Source: Nocardia cyriacigeorgica NBRC 100375 (GTDB taxonomy: Bacteria > Actinomycetota > Actinomycetes > Mycobacteriales > Mycobacteriaceae). From it: 39,140 nt of DNA. Of this stretch, positions 32,387-39,140 are shown in pieces (position 1 is the first letter of the stretch; the number at the start of each line of letters is the position of its first letter). The DNA lies in assembly GCF_000308555.1 (NCBI RefSeq), contig NZ_BAFY01000047.1, positions 1 through 39,140 of the forward strand, read 5' to 3'. The position numbers and the translations under genes are program-made. The notes under the pieces were generated by a model. That model had not been told where the DNA came from and did no database searches. It worked only from the letters and a program-made list of their open reading frames with translations.

Positions 32387-32758
32387 ATGGCACGTCTCAT
32401 GGGCGTCGATCTCCCGCGCGAAAAGCGCATGGAGATCGCACTGACCTACATTTTCGGTATCGGCCGTACCCGCGCCAAGGAAATCCTGGCGGCGACCTCG
32501 GTCAGCCCGGATCTGCGGTCGAAGGATCTGACCGACGACGACCTGACCAAGCTGCGCGACTACATCGAAGCCTCGGAGTTCAAGGTCGAAGGTGACCTGC
32601 GCCGCGAGGTGCAGGCCGACATTCGTCGCAAGATCGAAATCGGCTGCTACCAGGGCCTGCGTCATCGTCGCCACCTGCCGGTGCGCGGCCAGCGCACCAA
32701 GACCAATGCGCGCACGCGCAAGGGTCCGAAGAAGACCGTCGCCGGCAAGAAGAAGTAG
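32387..32758 (+). CDS. rpsM: Ribosomal protein S13 (uS13)
   Basis: The 123-residue product has the S13 signature: [20 protein letters not shown], a [14 protein letters not shown] helix-hairpin-helix and the basic tail [17 protein letters not shown]. It binds 16S rRNA in the head of the 30S subunit and contacts the P-site tRNA. The ATG follows AAGGA by eight bases. rpsK starts nine bases after its stop. Confidence 0.98.
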   Translation: MARLMGVDLPREKRMEIALTYIFGIGRTRAKEILAATSVSPDLRSKDLTDDDLTKLRDYIEASEFKVEGDLRREVQADIRRKIEIGCYQGLRHRRHLPVRGQRTKTNARTRKGPKKTVAGKKK

Positions 32759-32767
32759 GGATAACCG

Positions 32768-33181
32768 ATGCCTCCGAAGTCACGGGCCTCCGGCCCCAAG
32801 AAGACCCAGAAGTCGCGTCGCCGGGAAAAGAAGAACGTCCCGCACGGCCACGCGCACATCAAGTCCACGTTCAACAACACGATCGTGTCGATCACCGATC
32901 CGTCCGGCAACGTCATCTCCTGGGCGTCCTCCGGCCACGTCGGTTTCAAGGGTTCGCGCAAGTCGACCCCGTTCGCCGCGCAGCTGGCCGCCGAGAACGC
33001 GGCCCGCAAGGCGCAGGAGAACGGCGTCAAGAAGGTCGACGTGTTCGTCAAGGGCCCCGGTTCGGGCCGCGAGACCGCGATCCGTTCGCTGCAGGCCGCC
33101 GGCCTGGAAGTGGGCACGATCTCCGATGTCACCCCGCAGCCGCACAACGGCTGCCGTCCGCCCAAGCGGCGTCGCGTCTAA
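32768..33181 (+). CDS. rpsK: Ribosomal protein S11 (uS11)
   Basis: The 137-residue product has a basic N-terminal extension typical of actinobacteria ([20 protein letters not shown]), the core segment [18 protein letters not shown] and the C-terminal [18 protein letters not shown]. It forms part of the 30S platform near the mRNA exit site. It lies between rpsM and rpsD in the usual order. Confidence 0.98.
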   Translation: MPPKSRASGPKKTQKSRRREKKNVPHGHAHIKSTFNNTIVSITDPSGNVISWASSGHVGFKGSRKSTPFAAQLAAENAARKAQENGVKKVDVFVKGPGSGRETAIRSLQAAGLEVGTISDVTPQPHNGCRPPKRRRV

Positions 33182-33203
33182 CGGGAAAGGAAGGTAGACC
33201 ACA

Positions 33204-33809
33204 ATGGCCCGTTACACCGGACCCGCAACGCGCAAGAGCCGTCGCCTCCGCGTCGACCTGGTCGGCGGCGACCAGGCGTTCGAACGTCGCCCCTACCCGC
33301 CCGGCCAGCACGGCCGCGCGCGGATCAAGGAGAGCGAATACCTGCTCCAGCTGCAGGAGAAGCAGAAGGCCCGCTTCTCCTACGGCGTGATGGAGAAGCA
33401 GTTCCGCCGGTACTACGAAGAGGCCAACCGCCTCAAGGGCAAGACCGGTGACAACCTGCTCCGCCTGCTCGAAACCCGTCTGGACAACGTCGTGTACCGC
33501 GCCGGTCTGGCACGCACCCGCCGCCAGGCCCGCCAGCTGGTCAGCCACGGCCACTTCCTGGTGAACAACCGGAAGGTGGATGTTCCCTCCTTCCGCGTCA
33601 CCCAGTACGACATCATCGATGTCAAGGAGAAGTCGCTGAACACGCTGCCGTTCCAGGTGGCGCGTGAGACCGTCGGCGACCGTCCGGTCCCCGGCTGGCT
33701 CCAGGTCATCCCTGGCCGCCTGCGCATCCTGGTCCACCAGGAGCCCGAGCGCGCCCAGATCGATGTGCCGCTGCAGGAACAGCTGATCGTCGAGTACTAC
33801 TCGAAGTAA
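33204..33809 (+). CDS. rpsD: Ribosomal protein S4 (uS4)
   Basis: The 201-residue product follows AAGGAAGG. It starts MARYTGPATRKSRRLRVDL and has an S4 RNA-binding domain around residues 90-150 (RLDNVVYRAGLARTRRQARQ, LVSHGHFLVNNRKVDVPS). The N-terminal zinc cysteines seen in some S4 proteins are absent, so it is the Cys-free form. It is a primary 16S rRNA binder and, in other bacteria, a translational repressor of this operon. A strong hairpin separates it from rpoA. Confidence 0.98.
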   Translation: MARYTGPATRKSRRLRVDLVGGDQAFERRPYPPGQHGRARIKESEYLLQLQEKQKARFSYGVMEKQFRRYYEEANRLKGKTGDNLLRLLETRLDNVVYRAGLARTRRQARQLVSHGHFLVNNRKVDVPSFRVTQYDIIDVKEKSLNTLPFQVARETVGDRPVPGWLQVIPGRLRILVHQEPERAQIDVPLQEQLIVEYYSK

Positions 33810-33826
33810 CAGCCGCTCCGCTGCTG

Positions 33827-33859
33827 GTGCGTGATCGTCCATTCCGGGCGATCACGCAC
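33827..33859. terminator. Hairpin between rpsD and rpoA
   Basis: GTGCGTGATCG pairs perfectly with CGATCACGCAC; three inner pairs extend the stem to 14 around the loop ATTCC. No T-tract follows. It lies 18 bases after the rpsD stop and may be a partial terminator or an mRNA processing or stability element that sets the level of rpoA relative to the ribosomal proteins. Confidence 0.65.
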
Positions 33860-33912
33860 AACCCTTAGACGAGGCGTCAAATAGCGGGCGCCCACAAAGG
33901 AGGATGATCCAC

Positions 33913-34971
33913 ATGCTGATTTCCCAGCGTCCGACCCTGACCGAAGAGGTCGTGGCGGAGAACCGCTCGAAGTTCACCATCGAACCCCTCGAGCCGGGCT
34001 TCGGTTACACCCTCGGCAACTCGCTGCGCCGTACCCTGCTGTCCTCGATTCCGGGGGCCGCGGTGACGAGCATCCGCATCGACGGTGTCCTGCACGAGTT
34101 CACCACCGTCCCCGGTGTGAAGGAAGATGTCACCGACATCATCCTGAACCTCAAGGGCCTGGTCGTGTCCTCGGAGGAGGACGAGCCGGTCACCATGTAC
34201 CTGCGCAAGCAGGGCCCCGGCACCGTCACCGCCGATGACATCGTCCCGCCGTCCGGCGTCGTGGTGCACAACCCGGACATGCACATCGCCACCCTGAACG
34301 ACAAGGGCAAGCTCGAGATCGAGCTGGTCGTCGAGCGCGGTCGCGGTTATGTCCCGGCGGTGCAGAACAAGGCGTCCGGCGCGGAAATCGGCCGGATCCC
34401 GGTGGACTCGATCTACTCCCCGGTGCTCAAGGTGACCTACAAGGTCGAGGCCACCCGTGTCGAGCAGCGCACCGACTTCGACCGGCTCATCCTGGACGTG
34501 GAGACCAAGAACTCCATCAGCGCCCGGGACGCGCTCGCCTCGGCGGGCAAGACCCTGGTCGAGCTCTTCGGCCTGGCCCGTGAGCTGAACGTCGAAGCCG
34601 AAGGCATCGAGATCGGCCCGTCGCCGGCCGAGGCGGATCACATCGCCTCGTTCGGTCTGCCGATCGAGGACCTGGACCTGACGGTCCGGTCCTACAACTG
34701 CCTCAAGCGCGAGGGTGTGCACACCGTCGGCGAGCTGGTCGCACGCACCGAATCGGATCTGCTGGACATCCGTAACTTCGGCCAGAAGTCCATCGACGAG
34801 GTCAAGGTCAAGCTGCACGCGCTCGGCCTCTCGCTCAAGGACAGCCCGGCTTCGTTCGACCCCTCCAGCGTGGTGGGTTACGACGCGGCCACCGGCACCT
34901 GGTCCGACAGCGGCAACTTCAGCGACAACGACGGCGGCGAGCAGGACTACGCCGAAACCGAACAGCTCTAG
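33913..34971 (+). CDS. rpoA: RNA polymerase alpha subunit
   Basis: ATG 33913 lies nine bases after AAAGGAGG and gives the conserved start [13 protein letters not shown]; the ATG at 33904 touches the ribosome binding site. The 352-residue protein has the N-terminal dimerisation domain ([20 protein letters not shown]) and a C-terminal domain with [20 protein letters not shown] and [12 protein letters not shown], the helix-hairpin-helix that binds UP elements and activators. A short acidic tail follows. Position after rpsD and before rplQ is standard. Confidence 0.98.
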   Translation: MLISQRPTLTEEVVAENRSKFTIEPLEPGFGYTLGNSLRRTLLSSIPGAAVTSIRIDGVLHEFTTVPGVKEDVTDIILNLKGLVVSSEEDEPVTMYLRKQGPGTVTADDIVPPSGVVVHNPDMHIATLNDKGKLEIELVVERGRGYVPAVQNKASGAEIGRIPVDSIYSPVLKVTYKVEATRVEQRTDFDRLILDVETKNSISARDALASAGKTLVELFGLARELNVEAEGIEIGPSPAEADHIASFGLPIEDLDLTVRSYNCLKREGVHTVGELVARTESDLLDIRNFGQKSIDEVKVKLHALGLSLKDSPASFDPSSVVGYDAATGTWSDSGNFSDNDGGEQDYAETEQL

Positions 34972-35020
34972 GCCGCTGGGGTAGGCGCCCCGGAACGGTC
35001 TTACTCAAGGAGAACCAACA

Positions 35021-35566
35021 ATGCCCAAGCCCAAGAAGGGTGCCCGCTTCGGCGGGTCGGCGTCGCACCAGAAGGCGATCTTCGCCAATCTGGCCACGGC
35101 GCTCTTCGAGCACGGTCGGATCACGACCACCGAGGCCAAGGCCAAGGCGCTGCGCCCGTATGCCGAGAAGCTTGTCACCAAGGCGAAGGGCGGCACTCTT
35201 GCCGACCGTCGCGAGGTGCTCAAGGTGATCCGCAACAAGGACGTCGTGCACTCGCTCTTCGCCGAGATCGGTCCCTCGTTCGAGGGTCGCGAGGGTGGCT
35301 ACACCCGCATCATCAAGGCGCTGCCCCGCAAGGGTGACAACGCTCCGATGGCGATCATCGAACTGGTCCGCGGCGAGACCGTGACCAGGGAAGCCGATCG
35401 CGCCCGTCGCGTGGCCGCGTCCAAGAAGACCGAGGCGCCCGCCGCCGAAGCCGCCGAAGCTCCCGCTGAGGCCGCCGACGACACCGCCGCCGAGGCTGCC
35501 GAGGAGAAGACCGAGGCTCCCGAGGCCGAGGCCACCGCGGACGAGAAGGCCGACGACAAGGCGTGA
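35021..35566 (+). CDS. rplQ: Ribosomal protein L17 (bL17) with acidic tail
   Basis: The ATG follows AAGGAG. Residues 1-~120 are the L17 fold ([59 protein letters not shown]). The remaining ~60 residues are an Ala/Glu-rich, strongly acidic and probably disordered tail. Mycobacterial L17 has a similar extension; most bacteria lack it. It is the last gene before a very long hairpin. Confidence 0.97.
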   Translation: MPKPKKGARFGGSASHQKAIFANLATALFEHGRITTTEAKAKALRPYAEKLVTKAKGGTLADRREVLKVIRNKDVVHSLFAEIGPSFEGREGGYTRIIKALPRKGDNAPMAIIELVRGETVTREADRARRVAASKKTEAPAAEAAEAPAEAADDTAAEAAEEKTEAPEAEATADEKADDKA

Positions 35567-35614
35567 GTCGTGGTCCCGGTTCGCCCGGGATGCGCGTGAC
35601 GCGTTGAATTCGCC

Positions 35615-35655
35615 GAACGAGCCCGTCTACCCGTTCCGGGTGGGCGGGCTCGTTC
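35615..35655. terminator. Long terminator-like hairpin after rplQ
   Basis: GAACGAGCCCG pairs perfectly with CGGGCTCGTTC. The stem continues through two T-G wobbles and one C-G pair to ACCCG/CGGGT around the loop TTC, making 19 pairs. It lies 48 bases after the rplQ stop and ends eight bases before the truA ribosome binding site, so truA is probably reduced by termination or has weak read-through expression. Confidence 0.85.
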
Positions 35656-35674
35656 ACTTTCCGAGGAGGCCGTG

Positions 35675-36532
35675 GTGAGCGGGCAGGACGCGAACGAGAT
35701 CGAGGCGCCGGGGACCACCCGGTACCGGCTCGACATCAGTTACGACGGGACCGATTTCATCGGCTGGGCCCGTCAGCCCGGGCTGCGCACCGTGCAGGGC
35801 GTGCTGGAGGAATCGCTGGGCAAGGTGCTGCGCGAGACCGTCCAGCTGACGGTGGCCGGGCGCACCGACGCCGGCGTGCACGCCGAAGGTCAGGTCGCGC
35901 ATTTCGATTCCGCCGCCGCGATCGATCCGGGAAAACTCGTGCATCGCATGGCGCGGTTCCTGCCGAAGGACGTGCGCATCAAGGATATTCGCGTCGCGCC
36001 CGCCGATTTCGACGCACGCTTCTCGGCGGTCCGCCGCCATTACGCCTACCGGTTGACCACCGCCCGCTACGGCGCCGAACCGTTGCAGGCGCGCGGTGTG
36101 GTGCCGTGCCGGCCCGATCTCGATGTGCACGCCATGCGGGCTGCTTCCCGGAACCTGCTGGGCCTACACGACTTCGCAGCTTTCTGCCGCCGCCGCGAAG
36201 GCGCGACGACGGTGCGTGAACTGCAACGGTTCGACTGGACCCGGGAAGGCGATCTGCTGACGGCCTACGTCAGCGCGGACGCGTTCTGCTGGTCGATGGT
36301 TCGCAGTCTCGTCGGCGCGGTGCTCGCGGTGGGGGAGGGACGCCGCGTTCCGGAATGGACCGCCGAGTTGCTGACCGAGCGCACCCGCTCGAGTGCGGTG
36401 ACGGTGGCGCCCGCGCACGGGCTCAGCCTCATCGCCGTCGACTATCCGGCCGACGCCGAGCTCGCCGCTCGTAACGCGCAGACCAGAGAGATGCGCACGG
36501 TCCCCGGTGAGGGTGGTTGCTGCGGCAGCTGA
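35675..36532 (+). CDS. truA: tRNA pseudouridine(38-40) synthase TruA
   Basis: GTG 35675 is five bases after AGGAGG; the GTG three bases earlier is too close. The 285-residue product has the TruA pattern: [14 protein letters not shown], then the catalytic Asp in [13 protein letters not shown], then RRHYAYRL and a C-terminal [21 protein letters not shown]. It converts uridines 38-40 of the tRNA anticodon arm to pseudouridine. truA after rplQ is conserved in actinobacteria. A C-terminal tail with Cys-Cys (GEGGCCGS) is unusual. Confidence 0.95.
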   Translation: MSGQDANEIEAPGTTRYRLDISYDGTDFIGWARQPGLRTVQGVLEESLGKVLRETVQLTVAGRTDAGVHAEGQVAHFDSAAAIDPGKLVHRMARFLPKDVRIKDIRVAPADFDARFSAVRRHYAYRLTTARYGAEPLQARGVVPCRPDLDVHAMRAASRNLLGLHDFAAFCRRREGATTVRELQRFDWTREGDLLTAYVSADAFCWSMVRSLVGAVLAVGEGRRVPEWTAELLTERTRSSAVTVAPAHGLSLIAVDYPADAELAARNAQTREMRTVPGEGGCCGS

Positions 36533-36551
36533 GGTACGGCCGACGTGCCCG

Positions 36552-36580
36552 TGGAAATAATCTCGCCCGCACCGTAGTTC
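36552..36580 (+). promoter_or_regulatory. Possible leaderless promoter of the LLM oxidoreductase gene
   Basis: TGGAAA (36552-36557) and TAGTTC (36575-36580) are 17 bases apart. The -10 ends nine bases before the ATG at 36590, and no ribosome binding site is present. Both are features of leaderless actinobacterial transcripts, but the hexamer matches are weak. Confidence 0.3.
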
Positions 36581-36589
36581 GCATCGAAT

Positions 36590-37420
36590 ATGACTATCGA
36601 CGGGCTCGGAAAGTTCGGGGTGTGGCGCGGCTACAAGGGCGTCACGCCCGACGAAGCGAAGGAACTGGCGGAGCTGGGCTACAGCACCCTCTGGCTCGGC
36701 GGTTCGCCTCCGGCGGAGCTGCCCGGCGTCGAGGAGCTGCTGGCCGCCACCGAAAACCTGACCGTGGCCACCAGCATCGTCAACATCTGGACCGCGCCGG
36801 CCGCTGAGGTCGCCGAATCGTTCCACCGTCTCGAGGACCGCTTCCCGAACCGGTTCCTGCTCGGTATCGGCGCAGGCCACCCCGAGTTCAACGACCCCTA
36901 CCGCAAGCCCTTCGACGCTCTGGTCGAATACCTCGACGAACTGGACAAGGCCGGTGTGCCGCGTAGTCGCCGGGCGCTGGCCGCGCTCGGACCGCGAGTT
37001 CTGCAGCTGGCTGCCGAACGCACCGCGGGCGCGCTGCCGTATCTGGTCCCGCCGGCGCATACCGCCTTCGCCCGGGAGACGCTCGGACCCGCCGGGCTGG
37101 CCGTCGAGCAGAAGTTCGTGCTCGACGAGGACGCCGAGCGCGCTCGCGCCACGGCCCGTCCGGTCGTGCAGATGTATCTGGGACTGGGCAATTACGTGCG
37201 CAATCTGCGCAAGTTCGGATTCACCGAAGCCGACGTCACCGCACCCGGCAGCGATGAACTCATCGATGCGCTGGCGGTGCACGGCTCCGCGGCGGTGGTG
37301 GCCGAGCGGCTGCGCGCCCACTTGGACGCGGGCGCCGACCATCTCGCGGTCCAGCCGCTCGGCCCCGATTACCTGGCCGACCTGCGGGCGCTGGCGCCGG
37401 CGCTGATCACACCGGCCTGA
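36590..37420 (+). CDS. LLM-class (luciferase-like) F420-type oxidoreductase
   Basis: The 276-residue product opens with LGKFGVWRGYKGVTPDEAKE and LGYSTLWLGGSPP and contains the segments TVATSIVNIWTAPAAEVAES and FLLGIGAGHPEF, typical of the luciferase-like TIM barrel that binds coenzyme F420. It ends DHLAVQPLG and LADLRALAPAL. It probably belongs to the TIGR03620-type group. The substrate is unknown. No ribosome binding site precedes the ATG. In M. tuberculosis an LLM protein (Rv3463) adjoins infA, so association of such a gene with this ribosomal cluster is not new, though here it is at the truA end. Confidence 0.88.
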   Translation: MTIDGLGKFGVWRGYKGVTPDEAKELAELGYSTLWLGGSPPAELPGVEELLAATENLTVATSIVNIWTAPAAEVAESFHRLEDRFPNRFLLGIGAGHPEFNDPYRKPFDALVEYLDELDKAGVPRSRRALAALGPRVLQLAAERTAGALPYLVPPAHTAFARETLGPAGLAVEQKFVLDEDAERARATARPVVQMYLGLGNYVRNLRKFGFTEADVTAPGSDELIDALAVHGSAAVVAERLRAHLDAGADHLAVQPLGPDYLADLRALAPALITPA

Positions 37421-37453
37421 GCCGCCGCTCGCCGCAGGTAATCCGGTTCGAGA

Positions 37454-37897
37454 TCAGCTCGATCCGGCCTCGATCGTCCGCTGCCCCGAGCCGCCGCCGG
37501 TGATCTCGATCCGGCGCGGCTTGGCGCGTTCGGCGATCGGCAGGGTCACCGAGAGGACCCCGTTGTTGTAGGTGGCACTGATGTTGTCGGTATCGACGTT
37601 GTCGCCGAGGGAGAGCTGCCGCATGTAGGTGCCCGAGAAGCGTTCGGAGGCGATCCACTGGACGCCTTCCTCACTCGGAGCGGTGCGCTGGGCGCGCAGG
37701 GTGAGCGTGCCGTTGTCCACGCTCACATCGACCGAACCGGGATCGACACCGGGAAGGTCGGCGTTGAGCACATAGTGGTCGCCTGCCTTGAACAGATCCA
37801 TCGGCATGAAACGCGGTGCGCGGCCGGTGCCGGTCGCTTCACCGAGCAGCTGGCGGGCTACAGCATCGATGTCATGGAACGGATCGAACCTCAGCAC
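37454..37897 (-). CDS. Small heat-shock protein (Hsp20/alpha-crystallin family)
   Basis: GTG 37897 is eight bases after GGAGG and gives MLRFDPFHDIDAVARQLLG, the standard actinobacterial Hsp20 start; the frame remains open upstream to 37978. The 147-residue protein has an N-terminal arm with FMPMDLFKAGDHYVLNADLPGV and the alpha-crystallin domain with SVDNGTLTLRAQRT. It also has RFSGTYMRQLSLGDNV, the A-x-x-x-n-G-v-L motif (TYNNGVLSVTLPI) and a C-terminal tail. It acts as an ATP-independent holdase. A CIRCE operator lies 75 bases upstream, so HrcA control is expected. The 3' end converges on the LLM gene. Confidence 0.95.
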   Translation of the reverse strand: MLRFDPFHDIDAVARQLLGEATGTGRAPRFMPMDLFKAGDHYVLNADLPGVDPGSVDVSVDNGTLTLRAQRTAPSEEGVQWIASERFSGTYMRQLSLGDNVDTDNISATYNNGVLSVTLPIAERAKPRRIEITGGGSGQRTIEAGSS

Positions 37898-37971
37898 AGC
37901 AATCACCTCCGTTTTCGTTCCCGACGGCGACCGCCACGGCGACGGGCGCCGGAAGCTGTGCACCACCAAAG

Positions 37972-37998
37972 TTAGCACTCTCGACCCGAGAGTGCTAG
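37972..37998. promoter_or_regulatory. CIRCE element (HrcA operator)
   Basis: TTAGCACTC, nine bases, then GAGTGCTAG. This differs from the CIRCE consensus (TTAGCACTC-N9-GAGTGCTAA) only at the last base. It lies upstream of the Hsp20 gene on the minus strand and about 120 bases from the divergent transporter gene. Confidence 0.93.
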
Positions 37999-38118
37999 AT
38001 CCGGCGCGATCGTCCTAAGGGAAAGTTAGGAACCGCCCGCGCGACTTCCCTCCGGCTTGTGACTGCCGACACAGTGGACTCCGACGGCGCAAAGCCGCGC
38101 CGATAGAGGAGGGTCCAA

Positions 38119-39140
38119 GTGACAACGACACAGGCCGGTGGTGAACGGCGAGTAGTGGCGAACGTGCTGCGCGGATCGATCGGCAACCTCGTCGAGTGGT
38201 ACGACTGGTACGTCTACGCCGCGTTCAGCGTCTACTTCGCGAAGGCGTTCTTCCCCGACGGCGATCCGACCGCGCAGCTGCTCTCGACCGCGGCGGTGTT
38301 CGCGGTCGGGTTCATCATGCGCCCGATCGGTGGCTGGGCGCTGGGACGCTACGCCGATCGCTTCGGCCGCCGCTCGGCGCTGACTCTCTCGGTGACGGTG
38401 ATGGCCGCCGGATCGCTGATGATCGCGCTGACCCCCGGTTACCAGACCATCGGCATCGCTGCGCCGGTGATGTTGCTGCTGGCGCGGCTGCTGCAAGGAC
38501 TTTCGGTCGGCGGCGAGTACGCCACCAGCGCGACCTACCTGTCGGAGGTGGCCTCGGCGGGCCGGCGCGGCTTCTACTCCAGCTTCCAGTACGTGACGCT
38601 GGTGGCGGGCCAGCTCACCGCCCTCGGTGTGCAGATCGTGTTGCAGCAGATCCTGACCTCGGAGCAGATGCACAGCTGGGGCTGGCGGATCCCGTTCCTG
38701 ATCGGCGCGGGTGGCGCCATCGTCGTGATGCTGCTGCGGCGCGGTATGGACGAATCGGAGTCGTTCAAGGCGGTGGCCGGAAAGCCGGAGTCCACCGAGC
38801 CCACCGCGAGCAGCTCGCGCGGTTCACTGCGGGTGCTGCTGCAGTACCCGCGCGAATGCCTGCTGGTGGTGGGTCTGACCTTGGGTGGCACCGTGGCGTT
38901 CTACACCTACACCACCTACATGCAGAAGTTCATGATCAACACCTCCGGTATCTCCAAGGACACCGTCGCCTGGATCAACTTCGCCGCACTGCTGGTCTTC
39001 GTGGTGCTGCAGCCGCTGGCCGGTGGCCTGTCCGACCGGATCGGACGCCGCAAGCTGCTGATCTTCTTCGGTGTCAGCGGCACGCTGCTGACCGTGCCGA
39101 TCATGATGGTGCTCGCCCACACCACCAACGCCTTCGCCGC
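38119..39140 (+). CDS. MFS transporter, metabolite:H+ symporter (MHS) family, 3' end outside the window
   Basis: The GTG follows GAGGAGGG by five bases. About 340 residues are visible with no stop. The MHS features are GNLVEWYDWYVYAAFSVYF in helix 1, RPIGGWALGRYADRFGRR (MFS motif A) between helices 2 and 3 and RLLQGLSVGGEYATSATYL in helix 4, then a second motif A (PLAGGLSDRIGRRKLL) between helices 8 and 9. Relatives carry dicarboxylates such as alpha-ketoglutarate, or osmolytes such as proline and betaine; the substrate cannot be told here. It is divergent from hsp20. Confidence 0.93.
   Translation, partial: MTTTQAGGERRVVANVLRGSIGNLVEWYDWYVYAAFSVYFAKAFFPDGDPTAQLLSTAAVFAVGFIMRPIGGWALGRYADRFGRRSALTLSVTVMAAGSLMIALTPGYQTIGIAAPVMLLLARLLQGLSVGGEYATSATYLSEVASAGRRGFYSSFQYVTLVAGQLTALGVQIVLQQILTSEQMHSWGWRIPFLIGAGGAIVVMLLRRGMDESESFKAVAGKPESTEPTASSSRGSLRVLLQYPRECLLVVGLTLGGTVAFYTYTTYMQKFMINTSGISKDTVAWINFAALLVFVVLQPLAGGLSDRIGRRKLLIFFGVSGTLLTVPIMMVLAHTTNAFA

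Overview
The window is high-GC actinobacterial DNA. The combination of a complete ESX/type VII secretion locus (EccA-B-C-D-E, MycP, Esx pair, PE, PPE, EspG), an IF-1 that reads like the mycobacterial protein, an L17 with an acidic Ala/Glu tail, and DUF4254- and DUF6301-type proteins points to Nocardia or a close mycolic-acid-bearing relative. This rests on recognising families by eye; no database search was run.

Layout. (1) 1-4829: five plus-strand genes of mostly unknown function. They are a proline-rich protein cut by the left edge, a 94-residue protein, a DUF6301-like protein, a TY-Chap-like small protein and a 581-residue protein with a disordered Ala/Asp/Thr N-terminus. (2) 4944-10033: an ESX substrate and chaperone block with an EspB/EspE-type substrate, an EspG chaperone, EspD/EspH-like and YbaB/EspL-like small proteins, and an EspC-like/EspA-like pair. 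(3) 10067-12934: PE, PPE, a second EspG and two WXG100 (Esx) proteins. (4) 13018-25594: the secretion machine. eccE and eccA lie on the minus strand, interleaved with plus-strand eccB and eccD-mycP-eccC. (5) 25659-27709: a GntR/UTRA regulator with a GNAT acetyltransferase, divergent from a DUF4254 gene. (6) 27773-31408: a 1211-residue EspI-like MinD/ParA ATPase with a very long Pro-rich linker. (7) 31692-36532: infA-rpmJ-rpsM-rpsK-rpsD-rpoA-rplQ and truA. (8) 36590-39140: an LLM-class F420-type oxidoreductase, a small heat-shock protein preceded by a CIRCE operator, and an MHS-family MFS transporter cut by the right edge.

How it works together. EccB, EccC, EccD and EccE should form the inner-membrane ESX complex, with EccC as the motor. 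MycP is the membrane-anchored mycosin, EccA a cytosolic AAA+ partner and EspI a regulatory ATPase. The two EspG proteins probably each serve a different substrate class, one near the EspB-like protein and one next to PE/PPE. Several substrates share a C-terminal tail pattern, and the Esx and PE export signals have Phe where the YxxxD/E consensus has Tyr. In one locus the genome joins functions that M. tuberculosis splits between the espACD operon and the ESX-1 region.

Strong hairpins separate the convergent units: esx/eccE, DUF4254/espI and rplQ/truA. Near-consensus promoters precede eccB and the DUF4254 gene. No tRNA, rRNA, CRISPR array or insertion sequence was seen, and no gene-free stretch exceeds 300 bases.
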